From Thiobacillus sp. (GTDB lineage Bacteria; Pseudomonadota; Gammaproteobacteria; Burkholderiales; Thiobacillaceae), in NCBI GenBank assembly GCA_011391285.1, contig JAABQU010000237.1, positions 1 through 18,274 on the forward strand: DNA of 18,274 nucleotides. Direction: 5' to 3'. Each line of letters begins with the position of its first letter. Position 1 is the first letter of the stretch. The position numbers and the translations under genes were made by a program. The notes below the pieces were generated by a model. That model saw only the letters and a program-made list of their open reading frames with translations, searched no databases and was not told the DNA's origin. Shown in pieces: positions 1 through 6,283 of the stretch.

Positions 1-303
1 GTGGATCTCATGGACAAGGACGAGCACATCGAGCAGGCCTCGCGTGCCATGAAGGCCATGTCGCATCCGCTGCGCCTGAAAATTCTCTGCGTGCTGGGCG
101 ACAAGGAAATCAGCGTGCAGGACATCGTCGACCAGGTCGGCACGTCGCAAAGCAACATTTCGCAGCATCTCGCCATCCTGCGCGACAAGGGCGTGCTGCG
201 CACCCGCAAGGATGCCAACCGCGTTTACTACCGCGTGGGCGACACCCGCACGCTCAAATTACTTGGCATGATGCGCGACGTGTTCTGCGGCTTTTCCAAA
301 TAG
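1..303 (+). CDS. ArsR/SmtB-family repressor, persulfide-sensor type (SqrR/BigR/YgaV-like)
   Basis: A 100-residue winged-helix DNA-binding protein that fills the usual length of small ArsR repressors. The N-terminal helix has the family's 'MSHPLRLKILCVL' signature (residues 20-32). The recognition helix follows ('TSQSNISQHLAILRDKG', 48-64), then the beta-wing ('RKDANRVYYRV', 69-79). The only cysteines are Cys30 and Cys96, 66 residues apart. From family knowledge, this is the spacing of the two cysteines that form a polysulfide bridge in SqrR (41/107) and BigR (42/108). The metal-binding ELCVCDL motif of classical ArsR is absent. I infer a repressor released by sulfane sulfur that controls the efflux/rhodanese/glutaredoxin genes downstream. 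The frame opens with GTG at base 1 and an ATG at base 10, so the true start could also lie left of the window. ArsR membership is secure; the inducer is inferred. Confidence 0.9.
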   Translation: MDLMDKDEHIEQASRAMKAMSHPLRLKILCVLGDKEISVQDIVDQVGTSQSNISQHLAILRDKGVLRTRKDANRVYYRVGDTRTLKLLGMMRDVFCGFSK

Positions 304-321
304 TCCCTCGGGTTGCGACAC

Positions 322-361
322 CCCGGCCCGGCTCCGCTCAAGCGGGCCGGGCCTTTGTTTT
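322..361 (+). terminator. Rho-independent terminator of the arsR-type gene
   Basis: A 9-bp perfect GC stem (CCCGGCCCG at 322-330 with CGGGCCGGG at 343-351) closes a 12-nt loop and is followed by a T-rich tail (CCTTTGTTTTT). It lies 18 bp after the repressor stop codon. It implies that the efflux genes downstream have their own promoter rather than depending on read-through from the repressor gene. Confidence 0.85.
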
Positions 362-400
362 TCCGGCTTGGGGGGCCGCATGCGCGTGGGTACTGGATGG

Positions 401-419
401 ATCACGGTCCGATTGTGAT
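401..419. promoter_or_regulatory. Imperfect 19-bp dyad, possible regulator site
   Basis: ATCAC at 401-405 and GTGAT at 415-419 are the outer arms of an interrupted dyad. Counting the inner bases, 7 of 9 positions pair around base 410. It lies upstream of the AT-rich operator region of the adaptor gene. It does not match the CRP or FNR consensus I know. This is only a candidate; a 9-bp imperfect dyad can occur by chance. Confidence 0.2.
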
Positions 420-477
420 GCATACTTTGGCCGCGGCTTGTGGCTCACCCCGGCCGCGAATTCATTACAAGCACTTG

Positions 478-506
478 AATTAAATGGTTAATTAGAATAC
501 TCTAAT
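478..506. promoter_or_regulatory. Two overlapping 16-bp palindromes: likely operator/promoter of the efflux operon
   Basis: Two dyads of identical design (6-bp arm, 4-bp spacer, 6-bp arm) overlap by three bases. The first has arms AATTAA (478-483) and TTAATT (488-493). The second has arms ATTAGA (491-496) and TCTAAT (501-506), with 14 of 16 positions symmetric. Their centres are 13 bp apart. The tract is far more AT-rich than its surroundings. It contains a -10-like TAGAAT (493-498) and lies 24 bp before the adaptor's GTG. BigR-family repressors are known to bind AT-rich palindromes overlapping the -10, and SqrR recognises ATTC-N8-GAAT; here the second dyad reads ATTA-N8-TAAT. A TTGAAT at 475-480 is a possible -35, but its spacing to TAGAAT (12 bp) is wrong, so the exact promoter is unresolved. 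Confidence 0.6.
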
Positions 507-530
507 AGACGTTTTTCTGGAGGTGCACCT

Positions 531-1571
531 GTGCTGAACCCCGCCCGTTTTCTGGCCTGCATCATCCTCGCCGCGCCGCCTGCATGGGCGGCCCTGCCTT
601 TCGACACGGCCCCGGTCAAGTACCAGATGGCCGATACCGGCTACTCCACCGAAGCCACGGTCGAGGCGGTCAAACAGTCCACCATTGCAGCGCAAGTATC
701 GGGACGCGTCTCGGCAGTCAATTTCGACGCCGGCGATTACGTCAAGGCCGGCACAGTCATCATCCGACTCTCCGCGCAGGAACTTTCGTCCGCCGCCGCG
801 GGCAGCCGGGCGCAAGTGGCCCAGGCCGATGCCACGCTGGCCAACGCTCGCGCCAACTACGAGCGCCAGCAACAACTCTTCCAGCAGAAATTCATCAGCC
901 AGGCCGCGCTAGACCGCGCCACCGCGGAGTTCCATGCCGCCGAGGCCGCAGCACGCGCAGCACGCGCCGGCGCCGGCCAGACCTCGGCAGTCAGTGGCTA
1001 CACCGTCATTACCGCGCCGTATTCCGGCGTGGTCGCCGCCCGCCACGTGGAGGTGGGGGAAACAGTCGCGCCCGGCACCCCGCTGATGACCGGTTTCGAC
1101 CCCAGGGATATGCGGGTGATAGCCAACATCCCGCAGTACAAGCTGGCCGAAGTGAAGGCCTCGCCACGCGTCGCGGTCGAAATCCCCTCGCTCAACAAAT
1201 GGATCGATGCCGCCGGCGTCACCGTGCTGCCGTCGGCGGATGCCGCCACCCACACAGTGAGGGTGCGCATCGACCTGCCGACCGATCTGGAAGGCGTCAT
1301 CCCCGGCATGTATGCCCGCGCGCACTTCTCGGTGGCCAGCGCGCGCAAGCTCACCATCCCGTCGAGCGCGGTGGTGCGCCGTTCTGAAATCACCGCGGTG
1401 TACGTGGTGAACAAGGACAAGGTGAGCCTGCGCCAGATCCGCCTGGGCACGCCGAACGGACGCGGCCAGGTGGAAGTGCTGGCCGGCCTGAACCCGGGCG
1501 ACGTCATCGCGCTCGATCCGGTGAAGGCCGGGATCTACGCCAAAAGCGCCGCCAACCAGCCCGCCAAATAA
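531..1571 (+). CDS. RND efflux periplasmic adaptor (HlyD/MFP family)
   Basis: A 346-residue membrane-fusion protein that links an inner-membrane RND pump to an outer-membrane channel. A signal peptide spans residues 1-20 (likely cut after AWA). The first biotinyl-lipoyl half follows ('QVSGRVSAVNFDAGDYVKAG', 55-74), then an alpha-hairpin of coiled-coil character (about 83-150). The second lipoyl half is 'TAPYSGVVAARHVEVGETV' (161-179), and the beta-barrel and membrane-proximal domains make up the rest. The mature protein has no histidine- or cysteine-rich metal site of the kind seen in some heavy-metal adaptors. The GTG start is supported by GGAGG at 519-523, seven bases upstream. It is the first gene after the palindromic operator and lies 12 bp before the pump gene, so it is expected to be the first cistron of the operon. 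The substrate cannot be read from the sequence. Confidence 0.92.
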   Translation: MLNPARFLACIILAAPPAWAALPFDTAPVKYQMADTGYSTEATVEAVKQSTIAAQVSGRVSAVNFDAGDYVKAGTVIIRLSAQELSSAAAGSRAQVAQADATLANARANYERQQQLFQQKFISQAALDRATAEFHAAEAAARAARAGAGQTSAVSGYTVITAPYSGVVAARHVEVGETVAPGTPLMTGFDPRDMRVIANIPQYKLAEVKASPRVAVEIPSLNKWIDAAGVTVLPSADAATHTVRVRIDLPTDLEGVIPGMYARAHFSVASARKLTIPSSAVVRRSEITAVYVVNKDKVSLRQIRLGTPNGRGQVEVLAGLNPGDVIALDPVKAGIYAKSAANQPAK

Positions 1572-1583
1572 CCGGAGATACGC

Positions 1584-4500
1584 ATGGGACTCTCCGGACG
1601 CACCGCCCGCTTTTTTCTCACGTCCCAACTGACCCCGCTGATCGCACTGATCGCGGCGTTGCTGGGCCTGTTCGCCATCATGATCACGCCGCGTGAGGAA
1701 GAGCCGCAGATCAACGTGACCATGGCCAACGTGTTCATCCCCTTCCCGGGTGCCTCGGCGAAGGACGTGGAATCGCTGGTCGCTACGCCGGCCGAGCAGG
1801 TGCTGTCGCAGATCGCCGGCATCGAGCATATCTATTCGGTGTCAAAACCCGGCATGGCGGTGCTGACCGTGCAGTACCTGGTGGGGCAGGACCGGACGCA
1901 GGCACTGGTGCGCCTATACGACACCATCCAAGCCAACCGCGACTGGGTATCGCCCGAACTCGGCGTCGGCGAACCCATCATCAAGCCGCTCGGCATCGAC
2001 GACGTGCCCATCGTCACCGTCACCCTGTGGACGCGCGACGAGGCGCGGGGCGCCTTCGAACTGGAACAGGTGGCGCATTCGGCCGAGATCGAACTGAAGC
2101 GCATCGCCGGCACCCGCGAGGTCACCACCGTCGGCGGTCCCGGCCGCGCGGTGCGGGTGCTGATGGATCCCGACCGCATGGCGGCGTTCGGCATCTCGGC
2201 GCAGGACATCCGCGATGCCCTTCAGGTGTCCAACGCAGCACAACCGTCCGGCACGCTGGTGTCGAACAACCAGGAGATCCTGGTCCAGACCGGCACCTTC
2301 CTCAGCGGAGCCAACGACGTCAAACAGCTGGTGGTCGGCGTCGCTCAGGGCCGCCCGGTCTACATGAGCGATATCGCCAATGTCGTCGCCGGACCCGACC
2401 AGCCTCAGCGCTACGTCTGGCATGCTCCCGGCGCGGGCGGTCCCCACCAGGCCGAGCAGGGCCAGACCTACCCGGCGGTGACGCTGGCAATCTCCAAGAA
2501 AGCCGGCGAAAACGCGGTCGACGTCGCCGAGAAGGTAATCGAGCGGGTGAACTCGCTGCATGGCAGCGTGCTGCCCGAGGGGGTCGAGGTCAGCATCACC
2601 CGCAACTACGGCGCCACGGCGGATGACAAGGCCAAGAAACTGATTCAGAAACTGATCTTCGCCACGGCGTCGGTAGTGTTGCTGGTGCTGTTCGCCATCG
2701 GAAAACGCGAGGCGCTGATCGTCGGCGCGGCGGTGATGCTGACGCTGGCCGCCACCCTGTTCGCTTCGTGGGCCTGGGGTTTCACGCTCAACCGGGTGTC
2801 GTTGTTCGCGCTGATTTTCTCGATCGGCATCCTGGTCGATGACGCCATCGTGGTGGTGGAGAACATCCACCGCCGCATGGGGATCGATCACGACGGCCTC
2901 GAAGCGATCATTCCGCGCGCGGTCGACGAGGTCGGCGGCCCCACCATCCTCGCCACCTTCACCGTGATTGCCGCGCTCTTGCCGATGGCTTTCGTCACCG
3001 GCCTGATGGGCCCGTACATGAGCCCGATCCCGATCAATGCCTCGATCGGCATGCTGATTTCGCTGGCGATCGCCTTCATCATCACGCCCTGGCTGGCGCT
3101 GAAGCTGATCAAGCAGACTGCGCACGGTGCCCACGACACAGGCGGCGACAACAAGCTCACCGCCTTCTTCCGCACCCGGCTGACGCCATTCCTGCGCGGC
3201 ACCGAGGGCCACGGTGCGCGCCGCAAGCTGTGGCTGGGCATCGGCATCGCCATCCTGCTGTCGGTCGCGCTGCCGGTGGTGCAGCTGGTCATCATGAAAA
3301 TGCTGCCGTTCGACAACAAGTCGGAATTCCAGATCATCGTCGACCTGCCGGTTGGCACACCGCTGGAAAAAACGGCCCAGGTACTGTCGGAAATGGGCAC
3401 GGCGGTCGCACAGATGCCGGAAGTCACCGACTATCAGGCCTATGCCGGCACTGCGGCGCCGATCAACTTCAACGGCCTGGTGCGACAGTATTACCTGCGT
3501 TCCGGCCCCGAGGTCGGGGACCTGCAGGTGAACCTGGTCGACAAGCACGAGCGCGACCGCAAGAGCCACGACATCGCGCAGGCGATCCGCCCGCTGGTCG
3601 AGGCGGTCGCGAAAAAGCATGGCGCCGACGTCAAGGTGGTCGAAGTGCCGCCGGGCCCGCCGGTGATGTCGCCCATCGTTGCCGAAATCTACGGCCCCGA
3701 TTACGACGCGCAGATGCAGGTCGCCAAGCAGGTGCGCGCGGTCTTCGAGAAGACGGAGGGCATCGTGGCGATCGACGACACGGTGGAGGACGACGCCCAG
3801 CGCTTTGTGCTGCGCGTGCTGCAGAACAAGGCGGCGGTGGCAGGCGTGGCGCAGAAAGACATCGTCGCCGCAATGAAGATGGGGCTGGATGGCGAAAATG
3901 TCACCCCCATCCACGGCAGCGGCGCCAAATATGAAATTCCGGTGCGCATCACCCTGCCGCCGGAACGCCAGTCGCGCATCGAGGAACTGCTGAAGCTCAC
4001 CGTGCGCGGCAACAACGGCAATCTGGTGCCATTGTCCGAACTGGTCGAAGTGATGCCGAGCGAGCGCGAAAAGACCATCTATCACAAGAACCTGCTGCCC
4101 GTCGTGTTCGTGCTCGGCGACACCGGCGGCAAGCTGGATTCGCCGCTGTACGGCCTGTTCAGCATGCGTGACGAGCTCAAGGACATGCCGCTCGAACAGG
4201 GCGGCACTCTGTCCGAAACCTTCATCCGCCAGCCCACCGATCCCTATGCCGGTTTCAGCCTGAAGTGGGATGGCGAATGGCAGGTGACCTACGAAACCTT
4301 CCGCGACATGGGCCTGGCCTATGCCTTCGGACTGATGCTCATCTACATCCTGGTGGTGGCGCAGTTCAAGAGCTATTTGACCCCGCTCGTCATCATGGCA
4401 CCCATCCCGCTCACCCTCATCGGCGTGATGCCTGGCCACGCCCTGCTCGGAGCGCAGTTCACCGCCACGTCGATGATCGGCATGATCGCGCTGGCCGGCA

Positions 4501-4787
4501 TCATCGTGCGCAACTCCATCCTGCTGGTCGACTTCATCAACGAGCAGGTTGCGGCCGGCATGGATTTCCAGGAAGCGGTGATCCAGGCCGGCGCCACCCG
4601 CGCCAAGCCGATCGTGCTGACCGGGGCGGCCGCCATGATGGGCGCATTCTTTATCCTCGACGATCCCATTTTCAGCGGCCTCGCGGTATCCTTGATCTTT
4701 GGCATCTTCGTTTCCACCCTGCTCACGCTGGTGGTCATTCCGGTGCTGTACTACGCGGCCAATTTCCGCAAATTTCCGTCTCAATAA
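1584..4787 (+). CDS. RND-superfamily efflux permease (AcrB-like)
   Basis: A 1067-residue proton-driven inner-membrane pump subunit, full length for the family (AcrB 1049). TM1 lies at about residues 10-35, followed by the first periplasmic porter half. TM4 carries the proton-relay pair Asp419-Asp420 in 'SIGILVDDAIVVVENIHR'. The second TM1-like helix (about 550-575) is followed by the second porter half ('FDNKSEFQIIVDLPVGTPL'). The TM10 motif is 'AGIIVRNSILLVDFIN', so Arg976 sits where AcrB has its relay Lys940. GGAG at 1574-1577 is the ribosome site. Upstream is the adaptor, and 15 bp downstream is a DUF2892 gene. No outer-membrane factor gene is in the window, so the pump must borrow a TolC-type channel. 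HME metal pumps such as CzcA and CusA are less likely on these motifs. The link to sulfur compounds is only from gene context. Confidence 0.93.
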   Translation: MGLSGRTARFFLTSQLTPLIALIAALLGLFAIMITPREEEPQINVTMANVFIPFPGASAKDVESLVATPAEQVLSQIAGIEHIYSVSKPGMAVLTVQYLVGQDRTQALVRLYDTIQANRDWVSPELGVGEPIIKPLGIDDVPIVTVTLWTRDEARGAFELEQVAHSAEIELKRIAGTREVTTVGGPGRAVRVLMDPDRMAAFGISAQDIRDALQVSNAAQPSGTLVSNNQEILVQTGTFLSGANDVKQLVVGVAQGRPVYMSDIANVVAGPDQPQRYVWHAPGAGGPHQAEQGQTYPAVTLAISKKAGENAVDVAEKVIERVNSLHGSVLPEGVEVSITRNYGATADDKAKKLIQKLIFATASVVLLVLFAIGKREALIVGAAVMLTLAATLFASWAWGFTLNRVSLFALIFSIGILVDDAIVVVENIHRRMGIDHDGLEAIIPRAVDEVGGPTILATFTVIAALLPMAFVTGLMGPYMSPIPINASIGMLISLAIAFIITPWLALKLIKQTAHGAHDTGGDNKLTAFFRTRLTPFLRGTEGHGARRKLWLGIGIAILLSVALPVVQLVIMKMLPFDNKSEFQIIVDLPVGTPLEKTAQVLSEMGTAVAQMPEVTDYQAYAGTAAPINFNGLVRQYYLRSGPEVGDLQVNLVDKHERDRKSHDIAQAIRPLVEAVAKKHGADVKVVEVPPGPPVMSPIVAEIYGPDYDAQMQVAKQVRAVFEKTEGIVAIDDTVEDDAQRFVLRVLQNKAAVAGVAQKDIVAAMKMGLDGENVTPIHGSGAKYEIPVRITLPPERQSRIEELLKLTVRGNNGNLVPLSELVEVMPSEREKTIYHKNLLPVVFVLGDTGGKLDSPLYGLFSMRDELKDMPLEQGGTLSETFIRQPTDPYAGFSLKWDGEWQVTYETFRDMGLAYAFGLMLIYILVVAQFKSYLTPLVIMAPIPLTLIGVMPGHALLGAQFTATSMIGMIALAGIIVRNSILLVDFINEQVAAGMDFQEAVIQAGATRAKPIVLTGAAAMMGAFFILDDPIFSGLAVSLIFGIFVSTLLTLVVIPVLYYAANFRKFPSQ

Positions 4788-4802
4788 TTAGGGAGTCTTA
4801 AC

Positions 4803-5018
4803 ATGACCGTTGAACGCCTCGTCCGTATCATTGCTGGATCCTTCATCATGCTGTCGCTTGCGCTGGCGCATTTTTCCGGCACGGTCGACATGACCCAGAT
4901 CTCCTGGTTGTGGTTTACCGCCTTCGTCGGCGCCAACCTGTTCCAGTCCGGCATCACGCGTTTCTGCCCGATGGACATCATGCTGAAAAAGGTCGGCTTC
5001 CAGCCGGGCGGCCTGTAA
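4803..5018 (+). CDS. DUF2892 (YgaP-type) small inner-membrane protein
   Basis: A 71-residue protein with two hydrophobic helices (about 6-24 and 33-52), ending in the motif 'ANLFQSGITRFCPMDIMLKK' (44-63) with a single cysteine, Cys55. This is the DUF2892 pattern, which in E. coli YgaP is fused behind a rhodanese domain; here it is a free-standing gene 13 bp ahead of a rhodanese gene. GGGAG at 4791-4795 precedes the ATG by seven bases. Its molecular role is unknown. In YgaP the domain anchors the rhodanese in the membrane and is thought to help handle thiocyanate or sulfane sulfur. The family call is firm; the function is inferred. Confidence 0.85.
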   Translation: MTVERLVRIIAGSFIMLSLALAHFSGTVDMTQISWLWFTAFVGANLFQSGITRFCPMDIMLKKVGFQPGGL

Positions 5019-5031
5019 GCCGGGGATATTT

Positions 5032-5448
5032 ATGGACATGCAATTCCTTCAGGACAACTGGATGCTGGTGTCGCTGGCTGTGGTTTCTGGCGCCATGCTC
5101 ATCTGGTCCTTCATCGGCGGCAGACTTTCCGGCGTGGAGCAGGCCGACACGCTGAAAGCCACCCGGCTGTACAACGATGACGCCCTCGTGCTCGACGTGC
5201 GCGAGGACAAGGAATTTGCCGCCGGCCACATTCCAAGGGCGAAGCACATTCCCCTGGGACAACTGGCCGGCCGCCTCAACGAACTCGACAAGTTCAAAAG
5301 CAAGCCCGTGCTCGTCACCTGCCGTAGCGGCCAGCGCTCGGCGCGCGCCTGCGGCATGCTCAAAAAAGCCGGATTCGACACCGTGTACAACCAGGCAGGT
5401 GGCATCATCGCGTGGGAACGCGCCAACCTGCCCGTCACCCAGAAATAA
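5032..5448 (+). CDS. Membrane-anchored single-domain rhodanese (YibN-like)
   Basis: A 138-residue protein with one N-terminal transmembrane helix (about 11-30) and a cytoplasmic rhodanese domain. The domain shows 'LVLDVREDKEFAAGHIPRA' and the active-site loop CRSGQRS, with catalytic Cys97, which would carry a persulfide. The architecture and the order rhodanese-grxC-secB-gpsA match E. coli yibN and many proteobacteria, so this is probably the YibN orthologue. It sits directly behind DUF2892, which together resemble a split YgaP. GGGGA at 5022-5026 favours the ATG at 5032; a second in-frame ATG at 5038 is also possible. It ends 9 bp before the glutaredoxin gene, so the two are probably co-expressed. 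The sulfur donor and acceptor are unknown. Confidence 0.9.
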   Translation: MDMQFLQDNWMLVSLAVVSGAMLIWSFIGGRLSGVEQADTLKATRLYNDDALVLDVREDKEFAAGHIPRAKHIPLGQLAGRLNELDKFKSKPVLVTCRSGQRSARACGMLKKAGFDTVYNQAGGIIAWERANLPVTQK

Positions 5449-5457
5449 GGACGTTCC

Positions 5458-5721
5458 ATGGCCAAAGTCGTGATGTATTGCACCGCAGTGTGTCCCTATT
5501 GCGTCGCCGCCGAGCGGCTGCTCAAAAGCCGCGGTGTCACCGATATCGAAAAGATCCGCATCGACCTCGATCCGGCACGGATGGAAGAAATGATCACCCG
5601 TTCCGGCGGCCGCCGCACCGTGCCGCAGGTGTTCATCGGCGACACCCACGTCGGGGGTTTCGACGACACCTCGGCGCTGGATGCCGCCGGCAAACTGGTT
5701 CCGCTGCTGGAGCATGCCTGA
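5458..5721 (+). CDS. grxC: Glutaredoxin 3 (dithiol, GrxC type)
   Basis: An 87-residue dithiol glutaredoxin that reduces disulfides and glutathione mixed disulfides in the cytoplasm using glutathione. The active site CPYC is at Cys12/Cys15. The cis-proline loop is 'TVPQVFIG' and the glutathione-binding 'GGFDD' follows. There is an extra cysteine, Cys8, just before the active site. AAGGA at 5447-5451 lies in the end of the rhodanese gene and serves the ATG at 5458. The position between rhodanese and secB is the conserved grxC locus of proteobacteria, here with trxC inserted after it. Its reductant could be supplied by gshA-gshB at 9336-11581. Confidence 0.93.
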   Translation: MAKVVMYCTAVCPYCVAAERLLKSRGVTDIEKIRIDLDPARMEEMITRSGGRRTVPQVFIGDTHVGGFDDTSALDAAGKLVPLLEHA

Positions 5722-5725
5722 CGCA

Positions 5726-5781
5726 GGCGCTTGAATTCTTCAAGCGTCGCCCCATCTTGAAACGAATCCCTTCGCTTCAAG
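5726..5781 (+). promoter_or_regulatory. Tandem alternative hairpins in the grxC-trxC spacer
   Basis: The hexamer CTTGAA and its complement alternate four times: 5730-5735, 5739-5744, 5756-5761 and 5776-5781. Pair 1-2 extends to an 8-bp perfect stem (CGCTTGAA/TTCAAGCG, 5728-5735/5739-5746) with a 3-nt loop. Pair 3-4 has an inner CGAA/TTCG stem (5763-5766/5771-5774), a TCCC loop and one A-C mismatch, and its right arm covers the start of the trxC ribosome site AAGGA (5779-5783). Segments 2 and 3 could also pair. There is no T-tract, so this is not a classical terminator. It could tune trxC translation or protect the upstream mRNA. Confidence 0.45.
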
Positions 5782-5790
5782 GAAACCCCG

Positions 5791-6219
5791 ATGGAACTTG
5801 CCTGCCCCCACTGTCTTGCCGTCAATCGCGTGCCGGACGACCGCCTTGCCGACGCGCCCAAATGCGGCAAATGCAGTTCGCCGCTGCTGCCCGGCAAACC
5901 GGTTGATCTCACCGCCGACACATTCGACCGTTTCATCGCCCGCGCCGGCCTGCCGGTGCTGGTCGATTTCTGGGCCGACTGGTGCGGCCCGTGCAAGATG
6001 ATGGCGCCGATATTCCAGCAGGTGGCGGCCGAGATGGGCACGCGCGTGCGCTTCGCCAAGGTCGACACCGAAGCGCATCCGCAGGTGTCGATGCGCCATC
6101 ACATCAAGGGCATTCCCAGCCTCATCCTGTTCAGGAACGGCCAGGAAGCCGCTCGCACCTCGGGGGCGATGGAAGCCCATGCGCTGAAACGCTGGCTTGC
6201 GTCACAAGGGATTCAATAA
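5791..6219 (+). CDS. trxC: Thioredoxin 2 with N-terminal zinc ribbon (TrxC)
   Basis: A 142-residue protein with a zinc ribbon (Cys5-x2-Cys8, Cys25-x2-Cys28) followed by a thioredoxin fold. The active site is WCGPC with Cys65/Cys68. The cis-proline loop reads 'GIPSLILF', with serine where threonine is usual. The length fits E. coli TrxC (139 aa). It reduces protein disulfides and is known elsewhere as a stress-linked thioredoxin whose zinc is lost on oxidation. The ATG is preceded by AAGGA at 5779-5783. The spacer before it folds into tandem hairpins that may control it. It is inserted between grxC and secB, genes that are adjacent in E. coli. Confidence 0.93.
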   Translation: MELACPHCLAVNRVPDDRLADAPKCGKCSSPLLPGKPVDLTADTFDRFIARAGLPVLVDFWADWCGPCKMMAPIFQQVAAEMGTRVRFAKVDTEAHPQVSMRHHIKGIPSLILFRNGQEAARTSGAMEAHALKRWLASQGIQ

Positions 6220-6226
6220 GCGCGTG

Positions 6227-6232
6227 TAAAAT
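6227..6232 (+). promoter_or_regulatory. Candidate -10 element before secB
   Basis: TAAAAT matches the sigma70 -10 consensus at 5 of 6 bases. No convincing -35 lies at the right distance; TTGCGT at 6197-6202 is 24 bp away. If it is active, transcription would start at about 6239, just before the hairpin at 6244. Confidence 0.25.
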
Positions 6233-6243
6233 AACCCCCACTC

Positions 6244-6268
6244 CCGGAGCCTAGGCTCCGGTTTTCTT
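6244..6268 (+). terminator. Hairpin with T-tract between trxC and secB
   Basis: An 18-nt perfect palindrome (CCGGAGC stem, CTAG loop, GCTCCGG) at 6244-6261 is followed directly by TTTTCTT. It is a good intrinsic terminator for the operon ending in trxC. It ends only 15 bp before the secB start codon. If the TAAAAT at 6227 is a real promoter, the hairpin would be the first structure on the secB transcript. Confidence 0.75.
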
Positions 6269-6283
6269 GTCCAGGGAGCCCCC

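Noticed and set aside
538..560. Lipoprotein reading of the RND adaptor through Leu-Ala-Cys at residues 8-10
   Set aside because: The cysteine comes too early, before the hydrophobic core is complete. Cleavage after AWA at residue 20 fits better.
1914..4784. A 956-codon open frame on the minus strand across the RND permease gene
   Set aside because: It is a GC-rich antisense shadow. It is histidine/aspartate/arginine-rich with no domain, while the plus strand encodes a complete RND pump.
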